Below, piece by piece: positions 42,420-49,655 of a stretch of 64,000 bases of DNA. The DNA lies in the NCBI RefSeq assembly GCF_005233875.1, contig NZ_SZPZ01000004.1:620001-684000 (forward strand), in the 5' to 3' direction. The notes below the pieces were generated by a model. The model was not told the origin of the DNA. It did no database searches and saw nothing but the letters and a program-made list of their open reading frames with translations. This DNA is from Kribbella jiaozuonensis. GTDB taxonomy: Bacteria > Actinomycetota > Actinomycetes > Propionibacteriales > Kribbellaceae. Both the position numbers and the translations under genes were made by a program. Within the stretch, counting starts at the first letter, position 1. Each line of letters begins with the position of its first letter.

Positions 42420-43462
42420 TTCGAGTCCGCCAGCATGTCGCGCACCAGCGGGATCACCTTCGTGCCGTACAGCTCGACAGCCTTCAGCCGAGCGCTCACC
42501 GGCAGCGGACCACCCGAGTAGATCAGGTCGAACCGCGAAACCCCGAGCGTCCCCACCGCGTCGGCGATCCGGCGAGCCACCGTCTCCGGCGACCCGACGT
42601 ACATCGAGCCGTGCAGTACCTCGGACTCGAACTCCTCGCGCTTCAACGGCGGCCAGCCGCGCAGCGCGCCGATCCGGTCGCGCATCACCTTGTACGGCGC
42701 GTAGAAGATCTCCTTCGCCTGCTCGTCCGTTTCCGCGACGAACCCGGGCGAGTGCATGCCGACCGGATGCGCGACGGTCCCGAACTGCTCGGCCGCCCGC
42801 TTGTACAGATCCAGGTACGGCGCGAACCGGTCCGGCGCCCCGCCGATGATCGCGAGCATCAACGGCAACCCGTAGTACGCCGTCCGTACGACGGACTGCG
42901 GCGAGCCACCGACCCCGACCCAGGTCTTCAGCCGCCCGGACTCCGTCTTCGGATAGACATCGGCGTTGTCGAGCGCGGCGCGAACCGTGCCCTCCCAGGT
43001 GACCGGCTTCTCGTCGAGCAGCTGCACGAACAGCTGCAGCTTCTCCTCGAACAGCTTGTCGTAGTCGGCCAGGTCGTACCCGAACAGCGGGAACGACTCG
43101 GTGAACGACCCACGCCCGAGGATCACCTCGGCCCGACCGTTCGACAGCGCGTCGACGGTGGAGAACCGCTGGAACACCCGCACCGGGTCGTCCGAGCTCA
43201 GCACGGTGACACCGGAGCCGAGCTTGAGGTTCGACGTCTTGGTCGCGATACCGGCCAGCACCGTCTCCGGTGAGGAGATCGAGTACTCCGGCCGGTGGTG
43301 CTCACCGAGGGCGATCGCGTTCACGCCGATCTGGTCGGCCAGCACCGCCTCCTCGACGACCTGCCGGATCGCCGCCGCGTCCGTGACCGGCGCGCCGCTG
43401 TCGTCCACCGGGATGTCCCCGAAGGAATCCAGCCCGAAATCCAACGTGGCCAACTCGGCCAT
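42416..43462 (-). CDS. LLM-class flavin/F420-dependent oxidoreductase
   Basis: A 348-residue luciferase-like TIM-barrel enzyme with the family signatures GVNAIALGEHHRPEYSISSP, LKLGSGVTVLSSDDPVRVFQ, LSNGRAEVILGRGSFTESF and VGVGGSPQSVVRTAYY. It probably uses F420 or FMN. ATG 43462 has a GGAGA site; an in-frame GTG at 43486 would add 8 residues. It is co-translated with the F420 reductase. A GTTGAC-AC-GTCAAC dyad lies 38-51 bases upstream. Confidence 0.87.
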   Translation of the reverse strand: MAELATLDFGLDSFGDIPVDDSGAPVTDAAAIRQVVEEAVLADQIGVNAIALGEHHRPEYSISSPETVLAGIATKTSNLKLGSGVTVLSSDDPVRVFQRFSTVDALSNGRAEVILGRGSFTESFPLFGYDLADYDKLFEEKLQLFVQLLDEKPVTWEGTVRAALDNADVYPKTESGRLKTWVGVGGSPQSVVRTAYYGLPLMLAIIGGAPDRFAPYLDLYKRAAEQFGTVAHPVGMHSPGFVAETDEQAKEIFYAPYKVMRDRIGALRGWPPLKREEFESEVLHGSMYVGSPETVARRIADAVGTLGVSRFDLIYSGGPLPVSARLKAVELYGTKVIPLVRDMLADSK

Positions 43463-43499
43463 GTCTCCACTCTCCTGTCCGCTCACCCGTTAAGTCTAG

Positions 43500-43513
43500 G
43501 TTGACACGTCAAC
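43500..43513. promoter_or_regulatory. inverted repeat upstream of the LLM oxidoreductase operon
   Basis: GTTGAC and GTCAAC form a perfect 6-bp dyad around AC in the 87-base space between the LLM start (43462) and the end of the SnoaL gene (43550). It could be an operator for the LLM/F420 reductase pair. On the minus strand it includes TTGACG, a possible -35 box. Confidence 0.35.
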
Positions 43514-43549
43514 ACCAGACCAGGGGGTGTTCATTCCCCGGAGAGAGGG

Positions 43550-43912
43550 TCACACCCAGTGCCGCAGCTTGTCCGGGTTCAGCACGATCCAGACCGCGGC
43601 GACCTTCGCGCCCGTCACCTTCAGGCTCACCACGGCGACGACCCGGCCGGCGGCACGCAGTACGACACCGGGCTGGCCGTTGACCGCCTCCACGGTCGGC
43701 GCTATGTCCGGGTGCAGGCCGAGCACGTTGCACACCGACTCCGCGACCTGCGCGATGCCCCGCACCGGTCCCGGCGCCGCGAACACCTGCCCGCCGCCGT
43801 CGCTGACCGCGACCACGTCAGGCGTCAGCAAGCTCCGGATCGCGCCCGCACTGCCGGCCCGGCACGCCGTCGCGAACCGGTGTACGACGGCATGATCGCC
43901 CCGCTTGAACAC
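43550..43912 (-). CDS. free-standing ECF41-type SnoaL domain protein, 120 aa
   Basis: A 120-residue SnoaL/NTF2-fold protein that corresponds to the C-terminal domain of ECF41 sigma factors. It carries the two landmark motifs of that domain, DGGG (VAVSDGGGQVF) and NPDKL (WIVLNPDKLRHWV), but has no sigma regions. It follows the full-length ECF41 gene by 12 bases in the same operon. It may act as a trans-acting modulator of the sigma factors, since the same domain controls ECF41 activity in cis; that is inference. A simple small-molecule binding role is the alternative. Confidence 0.8.
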   Translation of the reverse strand: MFKRGDHAVVHRFATACRAGSAGAIRSLLTPDVVAVSDGGGQVFAAPGPVRGIAQVAESVCNVLGLHPDIAPTVEAVNGQPGVVLRAAGRVVAVVSLKVTGAKVAAVWIVLNPDKLRHWV

Positions 43913-43924
43913 ATCTCCTCCAGC

Positions 43925-44809
43925 TCAAGCGACAGCGGTGGCGTGGGTGATCTTGGCCGGGTTCATCATCCACAGCACCTCGTCGATGCCGTCGTCCGAC
44001 GCGATCACAGTGCAGACCGCGAACATCACACCGTCGCGCTCCAGCATCGCGATCGCGCGACCGTTCGCCCGGCCGAACTCCACCGTGACGCCGACCCAGA
44101 AGCGGTCGTGGAACGCCCGGTGGTACTTCGCCACCCGATCCCGCCCGACGACCGGGAACTTCGACGCGCGCGCCGCCCCGCCGCCGTCGGAGTAGCTGAT
44201 CGCGTCCTTCGCGAGCAGCTGCTCCAGCACCGCGAGATCACCCGACCGCGCCGCCTCGACGAATGCCGAGAGCAACTTCTTCTGCTGGCCCCCGCTGACC
44301 TCGGTACGGCGTTCCGCCCGGATCCGCTTCCGGGCCCGGCTGACGAGCTGCCGCACCGCCGGCTCGGTCGACTGCAGCATCGTGGCCAGCTCGTCGTACG
44401 GGTAGTCGAACGCCTCACGCAGGATGTACGCCGCCCGCTCGGTGGGTGACAGCCGCTCGAGCACGAGGAGGACGGCGAAACTCAGCGCCTCCCCGCGCTC
44501 GGCACCGAGGTACGGATCAGCGCTGGTGTCGACCGGCTCCGGCAGCCACGGCCCGATGTAGGTCTCCCGCCGGGCACGCGCGGACTGGCTCGCGTTGATC
44601 GCGAGCCTGGTCACCGCCGTCGACAGGTACGCCACCGGGCTCTGGACCGCACTGCGGTCCGCGGCCTGCCAGCGCAGCCACACCTCCTGGACCAGGTCCT
44701 CGGCCTCTGTGTGGCTACCCAGCATCCGGTACGCGATCCCCATCAGGCGCGGCCGCACCTCGTTGAAGACCGCGACCGCCGCGTCGAGATCGTCGAGCTC
44801 CATCGACAC
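43925..44809 (-). CDS. ECF41-group (SigJ-like) RNA polymerase sigma factor
   Basis: A 294-residue sigma factor with region 2 (PRLMGIAYRMLGSHTEAEDLVQEVWLRWQ), the linker motif WLPEP, region 4 (LSPTERAAYILREAFDYPYDELATML) and a C-terminal SnoaL domain with DGGG (SYSDGGGAAR) and a degenerate NPAKI in place of NPDKL. These are the defining features of group ECF41, which works without a classical anti-sigma factor. It sits in an operon with an NmrA-like oxidoreductase, as is usual for this group, downstream of an ECF41-type promoter. ATG 44809 has a GGAG site. Confidence 0.93.
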   Translation of the reverse strand: MSMELDDLDAAVAVFNEVRPRLMGIAYRMLGSHTEAEDLVQEVWLRWQAADRSAVQSPVAYLSTAVTRLAINASQSARARRETYIGPWLPEPVDTSADPYLGAERGEALSFAVLLVLERLSPTERAAYILREAFDYPYDELATMLQSTEPAVRQLVSRARKRIRAERRTEVSGGQQKKLLSAFVEAARSGDLAVLEQLLAKDAISYSDGGGAARASKFPVVGRDRVAKYHRAFHDRFWVGVTVEFGRANGRAIAMLERDGVMFAVCTVIASDDGIDEVLWMMNPAKITHATAVA

Positions 44810-44816
44810 CCTTCTG

Positions 44817-45035
44817 TCACTCCCCTGCCGGAGAATACGGTGGTTCGTCGCCTTCGAGCGCCTCGATCGCGCCGTGCAGGCTGTTCAGATCGGCGGTCTC
44901 GGCCTGAGCCTCGTACGGATCGAGCGCCCAGTCGAGCTCGTCGTCCTCGGACGCTGTGCCCGCCGCGTCCAGCTCGATGTCGGCCTCGACCTCTACCTCG
45001 AGCTCCTGCAACTCGTCGTTCGTGCCCATGGTCAT
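44817..45035 (-). CDS. small acidic protein of unknown function, 72 aa
   Basis: A 72-residue, strongly acidic protein (EVEVEADIELDAAG, then EDDELDWALDPYEAQ). It has no cysteines, signal peptide or hydrophobic segment. Its ATG at 45035 overlaps the stop of the NmrA-like gene (ATGA), and it ends 7 bases before the ECF41 start, so it is translated as part of the operon. Its position next to a sigma factor suggests a regulatory partner, but there is no family match. The ATG at 45029 is an alternative start. Confidence 0.6.
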   Translation of the reverse strand: MTMGTNDELQELEVEVEADIELDAAGTASEDDELDWALDPYEAQAETADLNSLHGAIEALEGDEPPYSPAGE

Positions 45036-45787
45036 CGACCGGCCTGCGCGGCGTACCACTCGTCGTAGTGCAGCTCGCCGAGGGTGGCGGGGCCGACGGG
45101 GACCAGGCTGCGCTCCTTCAGCTCGGCGCCGAAGTACAGGGCGTGCGGGTCGGAGACGACCTCGCGGGCGTCGCCGCGCTGCGCCAGCGCCTTCCGGAAG
45201 AACTCGTCCATCCGGTACTCGTCCGGACCGGCGATGTCGATCCGCGCGTTCAGCGGCTCCCCCACCGCGACCTTCCCGAGGTTCTTCGCGACGTCCTCAC
45301 CGGCGATCGGCGCCCACGCGACCGGCGCGATGTGCACCTTGCCGTCGTCGCCGGTGCCCGAGTCCGCGGTCGGCCCGACGAACTCGAAGAACTGGGTCGA
45401 GTGCACCAGCGAGTACGGCAGGCCGGAGGCCTTGATCAGCTCCTCCTGGGCGATCTTCGCGGCGAAGTAGGCGTTCTCCGGCATCCGCTCGGTGCCGACG
45501 ATCGAGATCCCGACGTGGTGCCGGACGCCGGCCGCGTCCTCGGCCTGCAGCACGTTGCTGGTCGAGGTCTTGAAGAACTCCATCACCGGCCCGGCCTCGA
45601 ACGACGGCGAGTTGGCCACGTCGACGACGACGTCGACGCCCTTCAGCGCATCGGCCAGACCCTCTCCGGTGATCGTGTTGACACCGGTGCTCGGTGCCGC
45701 CGGCACCGCCTCGTGGCCGTGCTCGGTGAGCTTCGCCACCAGCTTCGTGCCGATCATGCCGGTGCCGCCGATCACGACGATCTTCAT
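45032..45787 (-). CDS. NmrA-like NAD(P)-binding oxidoreductase
   Basis: A 251-residue atypical SDR with IVVIGGTGMIGTKLVAKLTEHGHEAV at the N-terminus, DVVVDVANSP, and SLVHSTQFFEFVGP. It lacks the YxxxK catalytic pair of classical SDRs, as NmrA/SDR_a proteins do. An oxidoreductase or epimerase next to an ECF41 sigma factor is the classical genomic context and usual target of that group. ATG 45787 is preceded by GGGGTT and, 40 bases upstream, by an ECF41-type promoter. Confidence 0.87.
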   Translation of the reverse strand: MKIVVIGGTGMIGTKLVAKLTEHGHEAVPAAPSTGVNTITGEGLADALKGVDVVVDVANSPSFEAGPVMEFFKTSTSNVLQAEDAAGVRHHVGISIVGTERMPENAYFAAKIAQEELIKASGLPYSLVHSTQFFEFVGPTADSGTGDDGKVHIAPVAWAPIAGEDVAKNLGKVAVGEPLNARIDIAGPDEYRMDEFFRKALAQRGDAREVVSDPHALYFGAELKERSLVPVGPATLGELHYDEWYAAQAGR

Positions 45788-45827
45788 CGCAGAACCCCTT
45801 CGATTGTCTTTGGCTGTCACCAGGTAA

Positions 45828-45854
45828 GACAGGGCACCTCTCCCGCCTGTGACA
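45828..45854 (-). promoter_or_regulatory. ECF41-type promoter of the NmrA-acidic protein-ECF41-SnoaL operon
   Basis: On the minus strand, TGTCACA (45848-45854), 16 bases, TGTC (45828-45831), then TTACC. The -35 box is exactly the ECF41 consensus. It shares one base with the divergent ltrA promoter; the two -35 boxes form the dyad TGTGAC-A-GTCACA. It implies positive autoregulation of the sigma gene. Confidence 0.7.
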
Positions 45855-45880
45855 GTCACAGCCGATGCTTGTGTCCTGTC
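45854..45880 (+). promoter_or_regulatory. ECF41-type promoter upstream of ltrA
   Basis: AGTCACA at 45854-45860, 16 bases, TGTC at 45877-45880, 32 bases before the GTG at 45913. It is divergent from, and touches, the sigma operon promoter. Confidence 0.6.
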
Positions 45881-45912
45881 TCACTGAGTGACACCTGACG
45901 AAGGGACACCCC

Positions 45913-47139
45913 GTGCCGAACGCCACGGTCCGGATCCGCGTGCGGATGACCGCGCGGCCGATCGACGAGCCGAACCGCGTCTCCAGCCAGCTGGAGCTGC
46001 TGTTCGACCTGACCTTCGTGGTCGCGGTCGCCGCGGTCACCGAGCAGTTCGCGCACACGATCGCCGAGGGCCACGGCGGCGACGGCGTCCTGCCGTTCCT
46101 GCAGGTGTTCTTCGCGATCTGGTGGGCGTGGATGAACTTCACCTGGTTCGCCTCGTCGTACGACACCGACGACGTCACATACCGGATCCTGACGATGGTG
46201 CAGATGGCCGGCGTGCTGCTGCTCGCCGCGGGCGTCCCGGCGGCCGCGGACCACGGCGACTACCTGATGATCACGATCGGCTACCTGATCATGCGGCTCG
46301 GGCTGATCTCGCTCTGGTTGCGTGCGGGCATCGAGGATCCGGACTCACGACGTACTGCGTTCCGCTACGCGTTCGGCATCGGGGTGTTGCAGCTGGGCTG
46401 GTTCGGGCGGCTGTATCTGGCCGACGCCGGCGCGTCCGACACCGTGCTGCTGGTCGCGTTCATCGCCCTCGCGATCCTCGAGCTGTCCGTGCCGCTGTGG
46501 GCCGAGCGGCCGCGGGCGACGCACTGGCACCCGCATCACATCGCGGAGCGGTACGGGCTGTTCACGATCATCCTGCTCGGCGAAGCGGTCCTGGCCGCGT
46601 CCAACGCAGTACGGCGTGCTGTCGAGGAGATCAACGTGAGTGCCGAGCTGATCGCGGTCGCCGCCTGCGGTCTGGTGATCCTGTTCGCGTTGTGGTGGTT
46701 GTACTTCCTGCGTCCGGCCGGTCCGCGGCTCGAGGAGCGCCGGGATCGCTCGTACCGCTGGGGCTACGGCCACTACGGGATCTTCGCGTCGCTCGCCGCG
46801 CTCGGCGCCGGGCTGGAGGTCGTCGTCGAGCAGACCAGCCACGAACTGCACATCTCCCCGACCGCCGCGAGCTACTCCGTCGCCATCCCGGCCGCCTGCT
46901 TCGTCGGGCTGCTCTGGGGCGTGCACCGAATCATCTCGGAGCCGTCCCGCGTCCACCTCGGTACGTCGTTCGCCGGCGTGGTGATCCTGCTGCTCCTGCC
47001 GCTCGCGACCCCGCTGGTCGGCTCGCTCGCAGACCTTGCCCTCATCGCGGCCACCTGTGTCGCGCTCGTCGCGGTCGCCTCCTGGGACGAAGGCGTCAGG
47101 CAGTCAGACCGGACAGTGTCTTCAACGTCGACCGAATGA
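45913..47139 (+). CDS. LtrA-family (low temperature requirement protein A) membrane protein
   Basis: A 408-residue membrane protein with about ten hydrophobic segments. The N-terminal motif LELLFDLTFVVAVAAVTEQFAH, then WWAWMNFTWFASSYDTDD and HHIAERYGLFTIILLGEAVL, are diagnostic of the LtrA family, whose biochemical function is not established. The GTG at 45913 has AAGGGA upstream. It has an ECF41-type promoter. Its 3' end overlaps the TetR gene tail to tail by 44 bases. Confidence 0.9.
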   Translation: MPNATVRIRVRMTARPIDEPNRVSSQLELLFDLTFVVAVAAVTEQFAHTIAEGHGGDGVLPFLQVFFAIWWAWMNFTWFASSYDTDDVTYRILTMVQMAGVLLLAAGVPAAADHGDYLMITIGYLIMRLGLISLWLRAGIEDPDSRRTAFRYAFGIGVLQLGWFGRLYLADAGASDTVLLVAFIALAILELSVPLWAERPRATHWHPHHIAERYGLFTIILLGEAVLAASNAVRRAVEEINVSAELIAVAACGLVILFALWWLYFLRPAGPRLEERRDRSYRWGYGHYGIFASLAALGAGLEVVVEQTSHELHISPTAASYSVAIPAACFVGLLWGVHRIISEPSRVHLGTSFAGVVILLLLPLATPLVGSLADLALIAATCVALVAVASWDEGVRQSDRTVSSTSTE

Positions 47140-47659
47140 CGTCCACGATGGGCTCACCCTCCGGGTCGTTGATCCACCGCTCGAACGACACCCGGAACAC
47201 CGCGACCCCGGTCTCGGCCGCCAGCGGCGCGACGTCGGGAGCGACCCCGCGCTCGAGCAACCCCTTGGTCAGCGCGGTCGTCAGCGCAGCCATCTTGATC
47301 AGCTCGCGCTCGCGCAGCTCGGGGGTCGCGTTGATCACGCCCTGACGGCGCCGCGAGTACTCCCGGCGGATGTCGTCGAAGAACTCGGCCGACGCGAGGA
47401 CGGCGGCCGCGACCGCCTCCATCGGCGTCGCGTCCGCCGGCGCATCCGCCAGCGCCTTGACCATCAGCTGCTCGAGGAGCTCGGATCCGGCGAACAGCAC
47501 CTCGCGCTTGTCGGCGAAGTGCCGGAAGAACGTGCGCGCGGTGACGCCGGCCCGGTCGGCGATATCGGCAACGGTCGTGCCGTCGTACCCGCGCTCGGCG
47601 TACAGCGCCATCGCCGCCTCACGCAGCCGCCCGGCCGCATCCGGTTCCCACCGTCCCAT
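47096..47659 (-). CDS. TetR-family transcriptional repressor
   Basis: A 187-residue regulator with an N-terminal TetR helix-turn-helix (LREAAMALYAERGYDGTTVADIADRAGVTARTFFRHFADKREVL, about residues 12-55) and a variable ligand-binding C-terminus. It is divergent from an NAD-dependent epimerase-like gene, and the 91 bases between them hold two 21-bp operator copies. It should repress itself and that gene until a ligand binds. Confidence 0.92.
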   Translation of the reverse strand: MGRWEPDAAGRLREAAMALYAERGYDGTTVADIADRAGVTARTFFRHFADKREVLFAGSELLEQLMVKALADAPADATPMEAVAAAVLASAEFFDDIRREYSRRRQGVINATPELRERELIKMAALTTALTKGLLERGVAPDVAPLAAETGVAVFRVSFERWINDPEGEPIVDVIRSTLKTLSGLTA

Positions 47660-47673
47660 GGGTCGATCCTAGC

Positions 47674-47694
47674 TGATGTCATTGACTGACATCA
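47674..47694. promoter_or_regulatory. TetR operator copy 1
   Basis: TGATGTCA, TTGAC, TGACATCA: two perfect 8-bp arms around 5 bases, 14 bases upstream of the TetR start. The second copy, at 47710, is its exact reverse complement. Confidence 0.7.
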
Positions 47695-47709
47695 GAGTGT
47701 GTAGCATGG

Positions 47710-47730
47710 TGATGTCAGTCAATGACATCA
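47710..47730. promoter_or_regulatory. TetR operator copy 2
   Basis: TGATGTCA, GTCAA, TGACATCA: the exact inverted copy of the first operator, 20 bases upstream of the epimerase ATG at 47751. The centres of the two copies are 36 bases apart. Confidence 0.7.
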
Positions 47731-47750
47731 CTCTTTGGAGGGAATCTCCC

Positions 47751-48656
47751 ATGCGCGTGTTCATCACCGGAGCATCCGGGCACGTCGGTTCGGCGCTCGT
47801 CCCGGAACTCCTGCACAACGGCCACTCGGTCCTCGGCCTGGCCCGCTCCGACGCGTCGGCGAAACGGCTGACGGACTGGGGCGCCGAGGTCGTCCGCGGT
47901 GACCTCGACGACCTCGATCGGCTGCAGGCAGGGGCCGCAGCCGCGGACGGGGTCGTGCACCTCGCGTTCCGCCACGACGCCATGCAGGCGGGCGATATGG
48001 CCGGCGCGGCGGCGTCCGATCTCGCCGCGCTACAGGCGATCGGCGACACTCTTGCCGGCACGGACAAACCGCTGGTCAGTACGTCGGGCACCGGCATGCT
48101 CGCCGGCATCGTCAAGGACCGGACCGGGACCGAGGACGACTTCGACCCGTCCGGCGGCTACCGCATCGACGCGGAGAACCTCGTGATCGAACTGGCGGCC
48201 AAGGGCGTTCGCTCCTCGATCATCCGGCTACCGCAGATCACCCATAGCCGGCTCGACCACCACGGCTTCGCGCCCTCGCTGATCGCATTCGCCCGGCAGA
48301 ACGGCTTCTCGGCGTACGTCGGTGACGGGTCGAACCGCTGGCCGTCCGTGCACACCCTCGACGCCGCGCGGCTCTACCGTTTGGCCCTCGAGTCGGCACC
48401 TGCGGGCAGCCGCCTGCACGCCGTCCAGGACGAAGGCATCGAGTTCCGGGCGATTGCCGAGGCCATCGGCGCGGGTCTCGGTCTTCAGGCCCGCTCGGTG
48501 ACGGCGGACGAGGCACCGCAGTACCTCAGTTTCCTCGCCCGCTTCGCCGGCATGAACAGTCCGACGTCCTCCGCCCGGACGCGTGAGCTGCTCGGATGGC
48601 AGCCCACGCACCCGGGTCTGCTCGCGGACCTGGCGGAGGGGTTCTACTTCGCTTAG
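47751..48656 (+). CDS. NAD-dependent epimerase/dehydratase-like SDR
   Basis: A 301-residue extended SDR with VFITGASGHVGSALVPELLHNGHSV at the N-terminus, VVHLAF, a Tyr/Lys-less active site region (STSGTGML) and a C-terminal AGMNSPTSSARTRELLGWQPT segment typical of this subgroup. The substrate is unknown; family members often reduce aldehydes or quinones under TetR control. GGAGGGAATC precedes ATG 47751. Confidence 0.87.
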   Translation: MRVFITGASGHVGSALVPELLHNGHSVLGLARSDASAKRLTDWGAEVVRGDLDDLDRLQAGAAAADGVVHLAFRHDAMQAGDMAGAAASDLAALQAIGDTLAGTDKPLVSTSGTGMLAGIVKDRTGTEDDFDPSGGYRIDAENLVIELAAKGVRSSIIRLPQITHSRLDHHGFAPSLIAFARQNGFSAYVGDGSNRWPSVHTLDAARLYRLALESAPAGSRLHAVQDEGIEFRAIAEAIGAGLGLQARSVTADEAPQYLSFLARFAGMNSPTSSARTRELLGWQPTHPGLLADLAEGFYFA

Positions 48657-49645
48657 ACCTTCAGTACGGGCGCGATCGTCTTCGAGCGTGAGCCTTCGTA
48701 CGCCGCGAGCAGGATGCCGAGGACGGCGATACCTTCCTCCTCGGTGTGCAGCGGACGGGTCTTGCCGAGCAGGGAGTCGGCGAAGTGGCCGACCTCGGCG
48801 ATGAACGTGTCGACCGGCTCGAAGTCGAAGGTCTCGGTCTCGCCGGACCGGAGGCGGTAGGACAACGTCGTACCGTCGCTGGTCAGTGAGCCGAGCTCGC
48901 CGACGGCGGAGAAGCGTTCGGTGGACGCGGCCGGCTGGTAGGCCCAGCTGGTCACGAGCTGACCGACGACCCCGTTGTCGAACTTGATCAGGACCTGCGC
49001 GGAGTCCTCGCCCTCCATGAACTTCAACCGGTGCGTGGAGAGCATCGCGGTCGCCTCGACCGGCAGCCCGCCGGCGAGGTGCAGCATCAGATAGGTGGGG
49101 TGGTACCCGGTGTCAATGAGCTCGCCACCGCCGCTCGTCTTGCTGCTCGCCCGCCAGCCCATCGAGCTCGGGTCGAAGTCGTTGTAGAAGCTGTCGGTCG
49201 TCCGTACTTCGTAGACCGTGCCGATCGTGCCGGCCTCGAGCAACTCCTTGGCCTTCGCGACCGCCGGCATGAACAGCTGGTTGTGCGCGCACATCAGCGT
49301 CACGCCGTTCTTGACCACCGCTTTGCGCACATCGGCTGCTTCCTCGGCCGACAGGCACAGCGGCTTCTCGCAGAGGATGTGCTTGCCCGCCTCGGCCGCC
49401 GCGACGATCGCGCCGCGGTGGAGGTGGTGCGGCAGACAGATGTCGACCGCGTCCAGCTCCTCGTTGGCGAGCATCTCGCGATAATCGGTGTACGGCGTTG
49501 CGCCCAGCTCCTCGCCGCGCTTCTTCGCCGTCTCCTCGACAGCGTCCGCGACAGCTGTCACGCCGATCTTGTCGGCGTGCGCCCGGTAACCCTTGATGTG
49601 CGCCGAAGCGATCCCGCCGGCGCCGATGAGTCCAACCTTGAGCAT
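48653..49645 (-). CDS. Gfo/Idh/MocA-family oxidoreductase 1
   Basis: A 330-residue NAD(P)-dependent enzyme with VGLIGAGGIASAHIKGY (dinucleotide binding) and CEKPLCLSAEEA containing the conserved EKP lysine. The second domain includes GGELIDTGYHPTYLMLHLAGG with the usual Asp/His active-site pair. These enzymes oxidise or reduce sugars and cyclitols. It lies 10 bases downstream of a second family member, forming a two-gene operon likely to act on successive steps of one sugar pathway. Confidence 0.88.
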   Translation of the reverse strand: MLKVGLIGAGGIASAHIKGYRAHADKIGVTAVADAVEETAKKRGEELGATPYTDYREMLANEELDAVDICLPHHLHRGAIVAAAEAGKHILCEKPLCLSAEEAADVRKAVVKNGVTLMCAHNQLFMPAVAKAKELLEAGTIGTVYEVRTTDSFYNDFDPSSMGWRASSKTSGGGELIDTGYHPTYLMLHLAGGLPVEATAMLSTHRLKFMEGEDSAQVLIKFDNGVVGQLVTSWAYQPAASTERFSAVGELGSLTSDGTTLSYRLRSGETETFDFEPVDTFIAEVGHFADSLLGKTRPLHTEEEGIAVLGILLAAYEGSRSKTIAPVLKV

Positions 49646-49655
49646 CGAACTCTCC

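Noticed and set aside
43549..43575. GGTCACA followed by TGTC near the end of the SnoaL gene
   Set aside because: The spacing is 15 rather than 16, it lies inside the 3' end of a gene and points into a gene on the opposite strand, so it does not fit the promoter set.
44817..45035. Small acidic protein as a RiPP precursor peptide
   Set aside because: It has no cysteine- or Ser/Thr-rich core, no recognisable leader and no modification enzyme nearby.
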